Notes under the pieces: model-generated
The model's input: the letters and a program-made list of their open reading frames with translations, nothing else
The model's database searches: none
What the model was told of the DNA's origin: nothing
Origin: V1-33 sp964523105
GTDB taxonomy: Bacteria; Verrucomicrobiota; Verrucomicrobiia; Verrucomicrobiales; V1-33
DNA length: 64,000 bases
Assembly (NCBI GenBank): GCA_964523105.1
Contig: CAZFZN010000001.1
Coordinates: 248,001-312,000 of the forward strand
Direction of reading: 5' to 3'
Made by a program: the position numbers and the translations under genes
Shown: positions 43,761-58,700 of the stretch, piece by piece
How positions within the stretch are numbered: position 1 is the stretch's first letter
Layout of the letters: the number at the start of each line of letters is the position of its first letter

Positions 43761-46700
43761 ATGGCTCTCAAGAAACTCCTCGCCTATACCCTTGTCGAAG
43801 TGCTGGTAACGGTCGCTGTCATCGGCGGCCTGAGCGCCGGGGCTTACCTGATCATCACAAATGTCAGTGACTCCAGCGCCCGTGCGAAACTTGAACAGGA
43901 TGTCCGCGCCGTTAACCGCGCCATTCAAATCTACCAAACACATGGTGGTAAAATCCCGGCGGGACTTACCGGCGAAGCCGTCCTGACGCGACTCCGGAAG
44001 GAGGCAGCAAACGCCAAATTGGCAGGTTTGAAGGGATCAATGATCGATCCGCGGATGAGCATTCGCTGGCAGAGTGCCAACGAAGCGTCCAGCGGCAGCC
44101 TCAGAGCCTACTGGGATGATGCGTCCCGGCAGTTCATCCTTGCTGAGAACGGCAGCGACCCGGGAGTCAAAGAGTTCTACCTCGGAGAAATGCCGGATCT
44201 CTCCGGATCAGCCGGATTGGACGCGGAGCGCGCTGGAACAGCGGACTTTGCCAGCAACGACAAGTGGGTGTGGGATTACCTCTCCGGGGGCGGCGTGGGC
44301 CGGCTGACCCCTGATTTTGTTACTCCCGGCAATAACGATCCTAATAATACGGACGGGCTGCCTGAAGCCCATACGATACCACTTGATCCGCCACTGTTCA
44401 GCGTGCGGAGCGGAACCTTCCCCATCAACTGGTACCCCGGCACTGTAGCCCTCTCCTTGCCTCCCAGCGCGCCGCCGACGGTAGCGGAAATTTATTACTA
44501 CAGCACCGATTCCACTGGCGCGAGCAACTGGCGCCGCTATGAGGGACCACTCTCAGTGGACCCGGGCACCTCAATCGTTGCTCGCACCGTAACACTCGAC
44601 CCGGACAACTTTGAGGACAGCGCAACCGTCAGTGAGCGTTACGACTTAACAAGTATGCAGTTGGAGATTGCAGCCAATTTTCCACGCACCGCGTTCAATT
44701 ACCGGGAATTGGGCGGAACCATGCATGGAGCGACCTCCACACCCGCTCCTCCCTCTGGAGTCGTCACCATTACGAATCTTGCCAACGTTCCAACAGAACA
44801 CATAACCAGTGACAAATTCCAGGTCTTCTGGACCTTCGACGGATCAGACCCGGCGCTCGCCACCAGCACCGGTCGCGTTGCCGGCCCCGTATTTCAAGGC
44901 ATTCATAACGGAACTGAAGTCCCGATAACACTCCCGGCTTACCGCCCGGATGGCACCGCTACAGTCCGTATTCGCGCAGTTGCCATAGACCCGCTGTATT
45001 TCCGCACATCCGAAGAACAGACTGTCTCGTTCGGCGTGGAAAAGATCACCCTCCCCGCCACAACCCTGTCAGTCGAGACCGACAAGGTCGTCATGACCAC
45101 AGTCAGTGACAGCGCACGTCTGCCCGTCGGCAGCCGAATCTTTTATAAAGACGATGGCGGCGACCCGGGAAGTAACAACGGCGAGCCATCCGACGCATCT
45201 GCTCAACAGTATACCGCACCGATTTCATTCCCCTCTGGCTTAACACAATATACAGCGCGCAGCTATCCTCCGTCCCATTTGACACTTTGGTTCAATGCGG
45301 GGGAATCATCGACCATTGGCACCGGCACAACGCCGGACGGCTACTATTTTGCCACATCTCCAGGCAACACCACTCTTTATCAATTCGACAGTACCACGGG
45401 AAGTAATATTGTGCGCAGCACAGAGTGTTTGTTCCCCCCGGCTGGCGTCGCCTATCTTCCAGACTCCGGACGTGTATATTACGTGGAAGTCGCCGCAGGC
45501 GGATGGAATCTGGGACGCTACGACATGGCCACAGGCACGCACGCTTCCGCAGGTCAATTGACCTCAGGCGGCCTCGACTACGTTCCCTCAGTGCAACCCC
45601 GCAACCTTGTCGGATATAATAACAGCCTTTACTACCTCGGCGAAGATACGGACGATCTCGTTCGCATTGATTTCAATCCCAATGGCAGCATTCGCGCACA
45701 ATACAAGTTCGCCGACATTGCCGACGACCTCACTGCCCTGCATAACGTCGGAGACGTGGCGGCGGACAGCACAGGCACGCTTTACATTTCCGCTCAGAAT
45801 GCATGGGCTACCTACAATCTGAAGTCTCTCTCAGGCTTCACGGTACCCGTGAGCAATCCCGCTTGGGCATGGTCTGGACTCGTGACCGGACAGTCAGGCC
45901 AGTTGTTTGGGGTCCGCGACACGGAACCTGGCAAATTCTACACCGTGGACAAATCCACCGGGGCAGGCAACACACCGGTTGATTTCAGTCCCGCACAGTC
46001 ATTCGATGATTTTGGTGGACCCCTTGGAACAGTACCGTTTCAGCTGCCTCCGGGCCATTTCGCACTTAGTCCCGGACGCGATGATGTCTTGCGCCTGAAT
46101 CTCGACACCGGCCGACAATATCTTTTTGCATCGAATATCGGAATAACCCCATCTGCACTGGCGGCGAATAATACCGGGGGCATGCTGTATGCCGCAGGCC
46201 CGGATCCGGCAGACTCCAGTAATATTCTCCTCAAAAGCATCTCCATTGCTTCAGGAGAAATCTCCACAGTGGGCAGTCTCACCGATCCCGCACTGGCGTT
46301 CCGTCCAAGTTCCCTACCGGATGCCCTAACTTGGTTTGACGGTGCCCTTTATCATATACCATCCAATACATCAAATCTCGTAAAAGTTGATATTACCGGA
46401 GGTGCAATCACGGCGCAAACCTTGATTGCCGACCTTCTGGAAGGGGTCTCCATCCACCCCATTCTTGGAGTCGTGGATGGCATGACGATTGGACCTGACG
46501 GCCAGCTCTACGTAGCCAGCAGCGACCATCACATTCTCTTCTCCTATGACATCGGCAGCCTGGGGGGATTCAACAATATTCGCAGCAAGGCGGAATCGGT
46601 TTATACAGCGATTACATATCGCGCAGACAAGCAGATGATCGGGATCCCCGCAACGAACGGCTCCACAAAGCGTCAGCTTTTTACGGTGGATGACACAAAC

Positions 46701-49700
46701 GGAGACCAGGGATTCCTGCGAAATGTCATTCCCGCAGCCGAGATCAGCGACATCACAGGAATATACGACGGAGCAGCCACCACAGTAACCTCAGACTACT
46801 TTGCCGTAGATGGCTTGACCACGCGCATTTACCGATTCGATCCTGCCACCGGAGCCAACGCCATTCTTACCTCCACAGCCCCCTGGGTGCCGGCTACGGT
46901 TGCCTATGACGCAGAAAATCAGCGTCTTTATTACACAAAGCAGGGAGGAACTCAACTCGGTAGTTACAATATCGCGACGGGCAGCCATTCCTCAGCCGGA
47001 TCACTCAACGCAGGCACCCTCACTTTCCCGGTCTCTGCTTCACCCTCAAACCTCACTTTCTTCAACGGTTCGCTCTACTTCATTGCATCCGGCTCAGATG
47101 ACTTAATTCGGGTGGACATCAATCAAACTGGAACCATCGCGGACGCCTGGAAAGTGGCCGACATCAACGGGAACACGCCATTCTCCAGCGTTGGAGATAT
47201 CGCAATCGACGCCGGCGGCTACCTTTATCTTTCCGATGCAACGACTTTTTCCCGATTCGACCTTAAGAGTCTCTCCGGGTATACAGTGCTTTCAAGCAGT
47301 CTTGCCTCGCCGTACGATGCAATGTTCACGGAAGCAGGTGCCGCACTTTACGGTCTGACTGCAGGAGCACCGCGCAATATTGTCACCATCAATATGGCTG
47401 ACGGCACTGCTTCCGGCAACACCGTCACTAGTCCTTTGCGCAGCTTTGTAGATGCCGCCTCAGCTCAACAGAGGGTCAATGTCACTCCCGCAGGTGGCAC
47501 GTATTACGCCAGCGCGACGGGTAAGCAGACTATTTACTCCCTTAACATTACGTCGGGACAGTTACACCCGGTCACAGCCAGTTGCCCGGTTTCCCCGGAG
47601 GCCTTGGCTTACGACGACGAAGGGCAGCGCGTTTACTACACTGAAAGCACCGCATCCTCCGCCAATATCGGCTTGTATCAGTATGATCTCGCAAACCAGA
47701 GACATAGTTTTGTTGGCAACCTGGCTGCTCCATCGCTTGGATACACTATTACGTCCTCTCCCCGAAATCTGGTGTATTTCGCGGGTGGACTCTATACAAT
47801 TCCCGCGGGAGACGATCTCGTCGAAATCAAACTATCCGGCGACACGTTGTCTGCACTCTCCAAGTTTGCGGATGTCAGTGGAGATACAGCAGCCATCGGT
47901 AATGCGGGTGCCTTCGCCGTGGATTCCACGGGAACTGCCTGGATTAGCCAGGATACCGGCAATCTTCTCGCCAGGTTCAATTTTTACACCAGAAACGCTT
48001 ACACCGTCGTAAACTCCTCTGATGCCCGGATGACCGGCCTCGTCTTCTCTCCCGCCAACGCCCTTTACGGAACTCATTCGGCCACACCAACATCCATTCA
48101 GAAAATCGATCTTTCCAACGGCAATCGAACTCCGCAGGCCACCACCAGTCCGCTCCTCAGTCTGCGTGACATTTCCGGTGTAAACAGCCGCCCGCGTCCA
48201 CCCTTACCTGACTGCTATGCAGTAGGCGGTGACAACAACAGGATTTACCAGTTTGATCCAGCTACCGGAGTAACCTTCACAGTCACGTCCTCGGCACCGT
48301 TTTCTCTCAGCGCCCTCGCGCGGGATCCTGTCAACAATGTCCTATACTACACAGAGAACCGAACCTCCGAATGGCGCCTGGGCAAATATACGGTCTCCAC
48401 CAATACACACAGCACACTGGCCACCATCGGCAACGGATCCTGGAGTTACCCGGTAAATACCAATCCTGGAAATCTGTTCTTTTACGGAGGCCATTTGTAC
48501 GTCATCATGCCCGGGTCTGATGACTTAGTGCAAATTTCACTGAATGCCGGAGGCACAGCAGTCTCCGGCGTAACAAAGGTCGTGGATTTGACAGAAGATT
48601 ACGTCAATCTGGGAAATGTCGGCGACGTGGCGGTCGATTCCTCTGGAACGGCATGGATCGCGACCGGAAACAACTCCATCGCAAAATTCAGCATGGTCAC
48701 CCTTTCCGGTTTCACTCAACTTTCCTCCGGACAACCAAACTATTCCTCTCTCATCTTCACAAACAGCGGCCTGTTTTTCGGCAGTCACCCGGTAAGCGAA
48801 GGCAGCGTTTTTGCCGTAGATTCAGGTGACGGTTCGCCCACCCACTCCGCCGATACATTCCCGCGTATTACCTTCTGGGATATGGCGGGCCATGAGGCGA
48901 GTGTGCCCTACAGTCAAAGCAATTCACTTTGGGCAATTGATGAAAATACCGGACGTCTTGGCGAGTTCGTAAACTGGAACCTTCCCAATGTCGAAGCGCG
49001 TTCGTATGGACCAATTCGCTATCTGAACAACGGCGTGGTAACAGGATTCTCGGGCTCAGGATATGCTCTGGAGAGCCTCGCCGTGACAAGCGGAGGCACT
49101 GTATATTTTGTCCGCAATGAACCTACCGTTGTTAACGGCGTTACCTATAAACGAGCACTCTTCACCTTCGAGCTCACCTCTTTATCACCCACTCCCACGC
49201 CAACAATACCCAGGGCGACATTCCTCGGAGATCTTGAAGCCGCGCTTTCCGTTACCGGCGTGGTAGGCGATGTGACTGAAACAGATGAAGTGAACGGATT
49301 GGCCATCGGCCCGGACCAGCGACTCTACGTGCTCTACAGTGAAGGCAGCGGCGGCTCCACCGACTATCTCTTCCGCATCAATTCGTTCTCCACGTCTGCC
49401 GGTTCTCTCAACAATGTTTCTCTGATCGGACCGCTTGCAGGCGCAGGCGATGCCGTGACATCGGGACAGGATATGGTGTTCCACGGAGCCTCCCTGTATA
49501 TCACTGACGATCAGGATGATGAAGTTTATGTCGTCAATGCCGCGAATGGGGCCATTACTTCCGTGGTCAGTTCTGATACGTTTACCAAGTACGAAGGCTT
49601 CACGGTTTTTTCTCCAACCGGGGAAATCGTGGGCGCGAATTCAGACAGTGGCACCACCGATGCACTTCATATTCGTAAAGTTCGACCGGGGGACGGCAAC

Positions 49701-52700
49701 AACGATCTGAACCGCTTCAATTACGCGAGCCTCTCAGCAAGTTTCCTTTCCGATCTTGAGGGACTTGCATTTCCTGGAGGTACACTCACAACCAGTACAA
49801 CGCCGCCTGCTCCATACTTTGCGATCAACCGCACCAACAGCATCTTTCGCATTGATCCTTCCAATGGAATCACCACGACCGCCACCAGTTCCGCCCCGTT
49901 CAACCTTGATGCCATTGCTTATGACGCCACTGCCGCTGTTTTGTTTTACGTGCAGAACAGCAACACCACCATTCAACTGGGCAAATACAATCTTGCGACT
50001 GGCAACCATACAGTCCTCGGTGATCTAAAGCTATCAGGCTCATTCCGACCCTCAGTTCATCCCCAGCATCTAATCTGCTATCAGGGGGATTTGTTCTACA
50101 TCGCTCCCGCGGGCTCCCAGTCATTTCTAATACGTGTTCAGGTGTCCCCCACGGAAATTCTCGCCCAGGACTCCATATCGAGGCTCTCCGCGACAAGCGG
50201 GTGGAACGTCACAGCGGCCTCCATAGACAACAATGGAATAGTTTACTTCCGTGAAGGAACAAACCTGCGGACGTATGATATACGGCGTCTTGGAAACATG
50301 ACCACTGTAAGTTCCTCCTGTGCTCCATACGAGAGTCTGCTTTTTGCTACCGACAGCGGAACCCACTTTGGTGCCCGGAATACTGCTCTGACCTCTGTAG
50401 AGCCCGTTAACAACACAAACGGAACGGGAGGAACTCCTGTTGCAACCTCTCCTTCCGTGGCGCTGTACGACATGACCGGAGCCAATAACGCTCCTCCCCA
50501 ACTTTGGGTCAATACCACCTATTACGCCGTTGGAGGGAGCAATTCCGATATTTACGTAGTCGACACTTCCAACGCCGCAAATTCAATCAGGACTTCGACA
50601 TCACTTTTCCCCAGCATTTCCTCTGTCGCAGCAGACAGCTCAGGAACAAAAGTTTATTATGTGCAACAGGGCTCTCCTTATACACTTGCGGTCTATGACA
50701 CGACACTGAATACTCACACGGCACTTGCTCAATTGGCCAATACCGGCACTGTAAGGCCGACGTCTCAAATCGAGAACCTCACATGGTTCAATGGCCACTT
50801 ATACTGGCTGCAGCCAAATACTGACAACCTCTACAAGATCGAACTCAAGGGCGACGGCAGCTTCAGTGACACGTTCCTTGCAGCGGATATCGCCGATAAT
50901 GACGAAGCCGCAGTTGGCGCCGTTGGGGATCTTGCAGTGGACGCAACCGGATGGCTTTATATTTCCGGATCAAACCGGTTTGCGAAATACAACCTGGCTT
51001 CGCTCAACGGGTTCACTACTCTTGCGCTTAATCCCTCCGCCGTTTGGTCGGGACTCATGGTGGATTCGAGCGGATCGACCTTCTACGGCGTTCGCAGCAA
51101 CGAACCGGGCAACCTCTATTTAGTAAATGCTTCGGATGCTTCGGGCACACTCATTGGCGCCTTCAATGCCATTCGCTCAATCACGGATCTTGGCTCGCCT
51201 CAGATTCCAGTACCCGCCATCCTAAGCGGTCAGCGCTACTTTATTACCGAGAACAGCAGGACCATCAACCGCCTCGATCTCAACACGGGCAAGACCTACC
51301 GGATTACATCGAATGTGCCCAATCTGCCTACAGGAATTGCGCACGATTTTACCAACAATCGCCTCTATCTTACCACTCACACAGGCTCCACCCCCGCAGC
51401 CTTTGGAACGGCACGCCTAGTTCTTCACGATCTCTCCAATGGTATTACCAGTGACCTTTCCACTCTGAGCAGCGGATTTTCCTACATTCCTGCCACCATG
51501 CCCCTGGCTCTCGTGTACGCACAGGATGCCTTGTATTACATCCCGCCGATGACGGATGACTTGGTGAAGGTGACTCTTACCGGCACTGCGCCGGCCAGTC
51601 AAACCAAGGTTGTTGACCTGAACGGGAACGCCAGTCTCGGAGAAGTCAACGCGCTGACGGTCAGCCCGGACGGCGCCATGTTTATTTCCTCCAGCGACAG
51701 TCACTTTCTCGCCAAGTACAACCTCTCCTCCCTTTCTGGATTTGATGTTGTCCGGGCATTTCCAAAAGCCAACGCAACCGCGCTCACCTATGACGACACT
51801 AATGCGCTACACGGGGTGTTCGCGGGCGAAAACACTCTTCTATACACACTTAATGCCGTCAATGGCGCCTCTGCCTTCAAGTTGACGGCCGATGCACCGC
51901 TTTACGATATCACCGGTCTGAACACCGACGTACTGCCCGCCTTCAGCCGTTCGCTGTGGGCTATTTCCCGGAATGGAACCAATCATCAGCTTATCGAAGT
52001 TAAAAACTGGGACATTCCCGCCAGCAGGACTGCAGTCAACTGGGGCAATCTTACTTACAACAACGGTTCGAGCTGGTCCAACATGCGCACCAGCAGCATT
52101 CAGATTTATGGTCTGGCGCTGTCCTCCGGCGGAGTTGGCTATTTCGTCGCCACAGGGCAAACGAGCATATCGGGAACAAACTACGACTGGGGCCTTTATC
52201 AGCTTGATTTGTCTACGCTGCAAAACGGTGTGCCGCCGCGAGTAACGTTTCTCGGTGATTTGAAGCCGCGCCTCGATACCCTGTCTCCCTCAACCGGATC
52301 ATCGGAGTCGAGATGGATCACGGGCTTGACCATTGAACCCTCTTCCGGGCGACTCTTTGGCCAATTGTTGGACGGGCGCAGTGACGGAGCAGATGTGCTT
52401 TTCACCATCAACTCACTACAAAGGGGAAGCGGCAACGCTCTCACCGACCTTTCAATCGTCGGCAGCATGAGCAGCGCCTCAGCCACCATCACTCACGGCA
52501 AAGGCATCGCCTTTGATCGCAATGGAACACTCTACAACGCCGATTATACGGATAAAACCGTGGACAGCATCGATCCCAGCACGGCCTCCAATCTCGGAGT
52601 TGTCTCCAACGGCGAGACGAATGCCTACTCAGCCCTCTGCGTGGATCCCGTCACCGGACAACTTATCGGTACTGAGTTCTCCTCCACGAACACGCGACGG

Positions 52701-55700
52701 ATCGTGCCGGGTTCAGCGAATGATCCTCTGGACTTCTCATTCTCCGGAACACTTGGGGTCGGCGCTGTCTACGCCATGAGTTTCCTTACGTGGCCTGTTA
52801 CACTGCCCGATACTCCTCCTCCCTTGTATTACGCAACCGACAACACCACTACACTCTACAGTTTCGACGCCATTACCGGAACGACTTATCCCCTTTCTCC
52901 TGCGGCGCCATTTGCGGCAAGAAGTCTTGCTCACGACCCTCAGAACCGCATTCTGTATTATTTGGAGAATGTCGATACCGGGTTTCGACTGGCGCAATAT
53001 AATATCGGAACCTCCACCCATACAATAATGGGGAATCTTGATCAACGGACCAATGGTTCATGGAGCTACGATCCGACCGCCTGCCCCAACAACCTTGAGT
53101 TTTCCGGCGGAAGTCTTTATTATGTTCATCCGAACACCGACGACCTCGTTCGTGTTTTCCTCAGCGGCACAACGATCGTGGATCAGGTCAAGATTGCAGA
53201 TGTTTCTGCGAATGCGCAGAACTTTGGCGGGGCAGTGACTGAACTCAGCATCGGCACCGGGAATATATTGTGGATATCTGCCGTCAATGGACTCTACAAA
53301 TACAACCTGGGACTTCTCACTGGATTCGCTCCGGTGGCTCCCGGTGCCCAGTATGCCGGAATTTTCTTCGATCAGAACGGCAACGACCTCTACGGAACCA
53401 GTTTTGCCGACCAGTCCACCATCCATGCCGTCAATCAAACCACCGGAGTAATTACACCGGTTGCGATGACTTCGCCGGCGGTGAACTTTGAAGACTTCGG
53501 CGCGTATCCTCCCGCTCCGCCAACCCCGGTCGGGACTTATTACGCCGTCAACGGGACGCCGACTTTGTATTTGATGGATCAACTCACTGGCGGCATCTCC
53601 GCGGCCAGCGCCGGCGCACCCTACAGCATGAGTGCAGTTGGCTATGATGTGGACCGCAATTTGGTTTATTACGTCCAACACGGCACGGACGCATGGAGTC
53701 TGGGCCGCTACAATCCTGCTACCGGAACACACACGGATCTGGGACGCGCTTCGGAAACACACCCGCTCGGGACCACTTCGGGCGCTCAACCGGACAATCT
53801 GTTTGTCTGGAACTCTCAGATTTTCTACATCAAACCGGGAACGGATGACCTCATGCGGATCGAGCTCAGTCCTGACGACAGTTCCCTGCTTTTCTACTGC
53901 AAGGCTGCCGATATCACCAATAATGCGTCCATTTTCAGTACCATCGGGGACGTCGCGGTTTCCAGCAATGGACTGGCCTACTTCGCCACCCCTCAGCTGG
54001 TAGCACGTTATGATCTCAAGTCCATGAGCGGCTATACTGTGATCAGATCGTCTCCGTCCGAGGACTGGCAGGCATTGTTGATGGGAGCCGACAACCAGCT
54101 TTATGGCATCCAGGCCGGCGATCCGGCCAAAATCTACCGGATTACGCAAAACACTGCAGTGCCGTCGTACATTGCCGACATCTCCGCGGGCATCCAATTC
54201 TCGGATCTGGCCGGAAGGCATCCCCTGGTGACCCCATCGACCGCGGCGGGTCAGGTCTATGCCGCCGTAGGAAACAGCAATACGATTCATCTCGTCAACG
54301 TAGGAACAGGCGCAAACCGGCTGGTCACAGGAAACGCTCCCTTCCCGGTGAAGGCCGTGGCCTACGATTATGACAATGCGGCGATTTACTACACCGAGTA
54401 TTCCAGTTCATCCACACGACTGGGCCGGTTTGACCTGCGCAACAGCCGGCACACCATTGCCTCCGATCTCCGTGCGGAAGCCTGGAATTACCCCGCCAGC
54501 GCCACGATCAGCAGCCTGATCTACAGCAACGGCGACCTGTATTATATTCACACGAACACGGACGACCTGATCCGCATCAGTTTGAACAACGGCCAGGTGA
54601 ACGATCAATCACTCGTCGCTCACATCACGAACAACGCAAAGTCCCTTGGAGAAATCGGTGCGATGGCTGTCGCGGACGGCGGGTATCTTTACTTCTCCCG
54701 GACCGATGCACCGCTCTTCGCCCGTTACAACATGGCGCGTCAGTCCAGCTATGTAGAACTCAATACCACCGACGCCAGGTTCCACGGCCTCGTATTCTAT
54801 CAGGGTTCGCTCTACGGAAGCCGGGCTGTCCAAAGTGACCGGACAGTCGAGATCGAGCCTGGCGACGCGAGTATCATTTCGACTTCTCCCCAGACCAGCC
54901 CGGTCCAAACTCTCGAAGACCTCGCGTGGATCACTCCTGAGTTCACCACGGTGACTTCGCGCTACTACGCCACTGACCGCACCTCGACTATTTATCAAAT
55001 CGATCCGGCGAGCGGCGAAACCGTCAGTTTCGCGTCCACCGCTCCGGTTTTGGCGGAAGCGATTGCCTATGACCTTGGCAGCGACCGAATCTTCTACCTG
55101 GAAACGCCCGGCTCCGGGTTCCGGCTGGGAATGTACAATGCCGACGCCGCCACGAACACGGTTCTGGGAAGTCTCCAGGCATCCGGTTTCTCCTATGTGC
55201 CGGCGGATCAGCCCCGCAGCATCGTCCACTACAACGGCGCTCTGTATTACATCGCGCGCAACTCGGACGACCTCGTCCGGGTCGAAGTCAACGGATTCTC
55301 AATCATCAGTCAGGAGAAGATCACCGATCTTTCCGGCAACACGGAGAACTATGACGCATCGGCGATGGCGCTCAACAACAGCGGACTGCTTTACTTCCGC
55401 AGCGGCGGCGGACTTTACCGCTGCGATCTGCGCAACAATGGCAGCGGACTGACGACGATCAGCAATTCCTCGCCGGCCTGGGAAGGCCTTGTCTTCAGTG
55501 AGGACTCCAGCACGCTTTACGGCGCTCAAGCAGCCGCTCTCACCAGAGTGGATCGTGTCAGCACCTCGAGCGGATCGGCCACCACCGGAATTCAAACCAA
55601 TCCCGCAGTCAATCTGCACGAGATTACCGGTCCGAACACGGCACCGGCCCCGGTGGCGCCGTACTACTATGCGGCCAACAGCACGAATCGCCTCTATCGG

Positions 55701-58700
55701 ATCGACCCCACAACCTCCGTGACGACGCAGCTGCCGGGCTCCTGGTCGTATAATTTCGATACCATCGCCTACGATCAAGCCGCCGGCGAGGTTTACCTGG
55801 TGCAGAACACGGACAGTTCGGCCCGTTTGGGCCGCTATACCGTGGCCACCGGCACTTTCTCCACGGTAGGCGTCTTTGTCGATACGACGATTACGGGAAC
55901 CCGGGTTTCCCTGCACCCGCGAAACCTCGTAGCCTATCAAGGGGCACTGTATTTCATCCGGCGCTCGTCCAGTTCTTCAGAGCGGGATGACCTGATCAAG
56001 ATCAGCTTCTCGGCCGCCGGCGCGATCGCCTCCATGAGCAAAGTAGCTGACCTGAACGGGAACTCGTCTTTCGGGGACGCGCTTTCAGCGACGGTGGACA
56101 ATGACGGCATCCTCTACTTCTCGACCTCCAATCGTCTCTACAGTTACGACATTCGCAAGCTCTCCAGCCTGAACCTTATCACAACCAGCTTCCCGCAGCA
56201 CGACGCCCTGCTCTGGTATCGCGGGAATGACCTGTTGTATGGCGCGCAAAGTTCCAACGCCACACGCCTGAACTCCGTGAACAAGGCCAGCGGCGGCCTG
56301 GGGAGCCTGATCACCACCAATCCCATCATCACCCTGAGCGATCTCGCCTCGGGCAATACCGCGCCGCCCCCGCCGTGGCTCTCCGTGCCGGCCGTGTATG
56401 CCTCGGGAGATTTGTACGAGACCAGCAGTGGAAAATACCGCGGGATTGCCAAGATCGCTCCTGACGGAAATATTGATCCCTCGTTCGACACCGGTACCGG
56501 CGTCAATGCGGGGAGCACCGTCAAAGCGCTCGCGCGCACAAGTGACGGCAAGGTTCTCATTGGCGGTGACTTCGAGACGTTCAACGGCGCCTCCCGCAGT
56601 TCCATCGCCCGCCTCAACGGCGACGGCTCCCTGGATACTTCATTCGCGCCGGTGATCTCCCAGTCCGCCTCCGGCATGGGCGGCACTCCCTACACCCTCA
56701 ACTGGAGCACGCTTGGCTTTAACCAGGACGTGAGCCTCAACGGCACCGATACGCGTCTCGCGAACACCTCGAGCGACCTGCACGGACTCTCCACGTCGGG
56801 CGGCTTCAGCGGCTTCGGTTATCAGACCTTCAACAACGTCGGAGGTTCCGGCGTGGCCATGACTCTGTATTACTCTCAGAACATGATGGAATCCGGCGGT
56901 CTGCTCGACGGTGCGCAGAACGGCCCCAATCTGTTCGGCCCCTCTGGCAGCGGAGCCAACGGGGGCGTGCACCCCGACCGTCGCGTTGTCGGTCCGTGGA
57001 ACCTGCGTTACAACAACGACCAGGCAGGTACGATCACTCCCGCGACGGTGGCGCTGAGCTTCTCCGAGCCGGTCTTCCTCAATCAAATGATCGTGGGCCA
57101 CCTTGCGAAGGTCGTCGGAGGCGGCACCGCATTCGGGGCCAATATCCTTACGAACGGCAGCTTCGAGTCCGGAGCGTGGAACCCCACGGGCTACATTCCG
57201 AACTCCAGCTATGCCACCAGAGCATCCGCCAAGGTGAACATCTCCGGCAGCGGCCACATGAGCAACTGGACTCCTGACAAAGCGCACTGGATCGAGTCCT
57301 CCACCCGCTCCACCGACGGCAACCGCTTCCTCTACATCCTGCCCTCCGACCAAACGTGGAACTTCTGCGTGGGCCAGAGCCTCACCGTTGGCGGCCCGAC
57401 CAGCGGCCGTCAGTTGATCACCGGCCGCACTTACCGGGTTCGTTACAGCGCGGTCACCTTCAATCCGAATTTCCCCACCGGATCCGGCGCCACTCAGGGC
57501 AAACCCGCGGTGGAGTTCGGCTGGACCACGCCGAGCGGCGGCAGCGGATTCTCCGAACTGCAGAACGTGCGCGAGGATGCCACGGGCCTGCCGGCCACCA
57601 TGACGAACGCCTCCAACTGGGATAACCTGCAATGGCGGCACTACACCGGCTACTTTGTGGCTCCGGAAGTCAACAGTTCCAACTACTATATCAACTTCTG
57701 GCTCTCCATGGTAAAGGCGCCAGGCAATGTGACCACGGCCACCTCCGGCATGCTCTTTGACAATGTCCGCCTCCAGGAGGTGACAGCATTCTCCGAGGCC
57801 TACGAGCACGCCTACGTGCGCGCTTACAGCACACCGGACGGCACCGGCACTCCCGTCGCCGCCGATACTTATGCCAATTTGAGCGCGGAGGTGAATGCGC
57901 TCCTCGGCTCGACTTCGGATCCGGCGACCACGGCCGACCTCAATAACGTCCTCATGGACAATGACACGGCCAACAACGTGTACCACACCGTTGGCAAAGG
58001 TGCGGAAGCCGAGAACCGGCACGGCAAGGTTGGCTTTGGATGGGTCACCCAGCCGATCCGCAGCGTCGCGCTCAGTTTCTGGGCCACCAGCGATACACAA
58101 TCCGTCACCACACAGACTGTGTTCACTCAAACCACTGCTCCGACCAGTTACTGGAGCACCACCAGCACCAGCAACTACGCCGCTTCGCAAATTGCCGCTC
58201 TTACCGGCTACACCGGCACGCTGACAGAGCTGTTTAAGGACAACATCGATGACGGATTCGATTCCGGTCCTTATTCATCTTCGTATGATATCGTTTACGA
58301 CCGTCCCTCGGATGCTTCCGGAGCTACGCTGGTCTATACGGGAGGTCCTGTGATTACAGGCAATCCGATCTACCTCCACATCAAGGGCGGCAACGCGCCT
58401 GCAGGTCAGGCTTCCCAATACGTCTATGACATCTCCACCTGGAACCGGACGGATACCCTGACGATCGCTGATTACTGGCCTGAAACAGGTTCCATCTCCC
58501 ACATCGCCATCTTTGGTGGCACGGATTCCAATCCTCCGCCTTCCGGGCAGCCGAAATTCGAGAGCACCCCGGTGGTGGCCGGCGGCACGGCCTCGCTCAG
58601 CAACATCACCTTCCGCCGCTCGGTGGCCCTGCCCGGCCAGGTTTGGGCAGTGGCGGAGCAGGCCAACGGCAAGATTCTCATCGGAGGCAACTTCACCTCG

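Noticed and set aside
45342..56390. Repeat array as a CRISPR or DNA-level satellite
   Set aside because: The repeats are conserved at protein level with a period of about 710 bases; the DNA copies are too diverged, and the reading frame is continuous.
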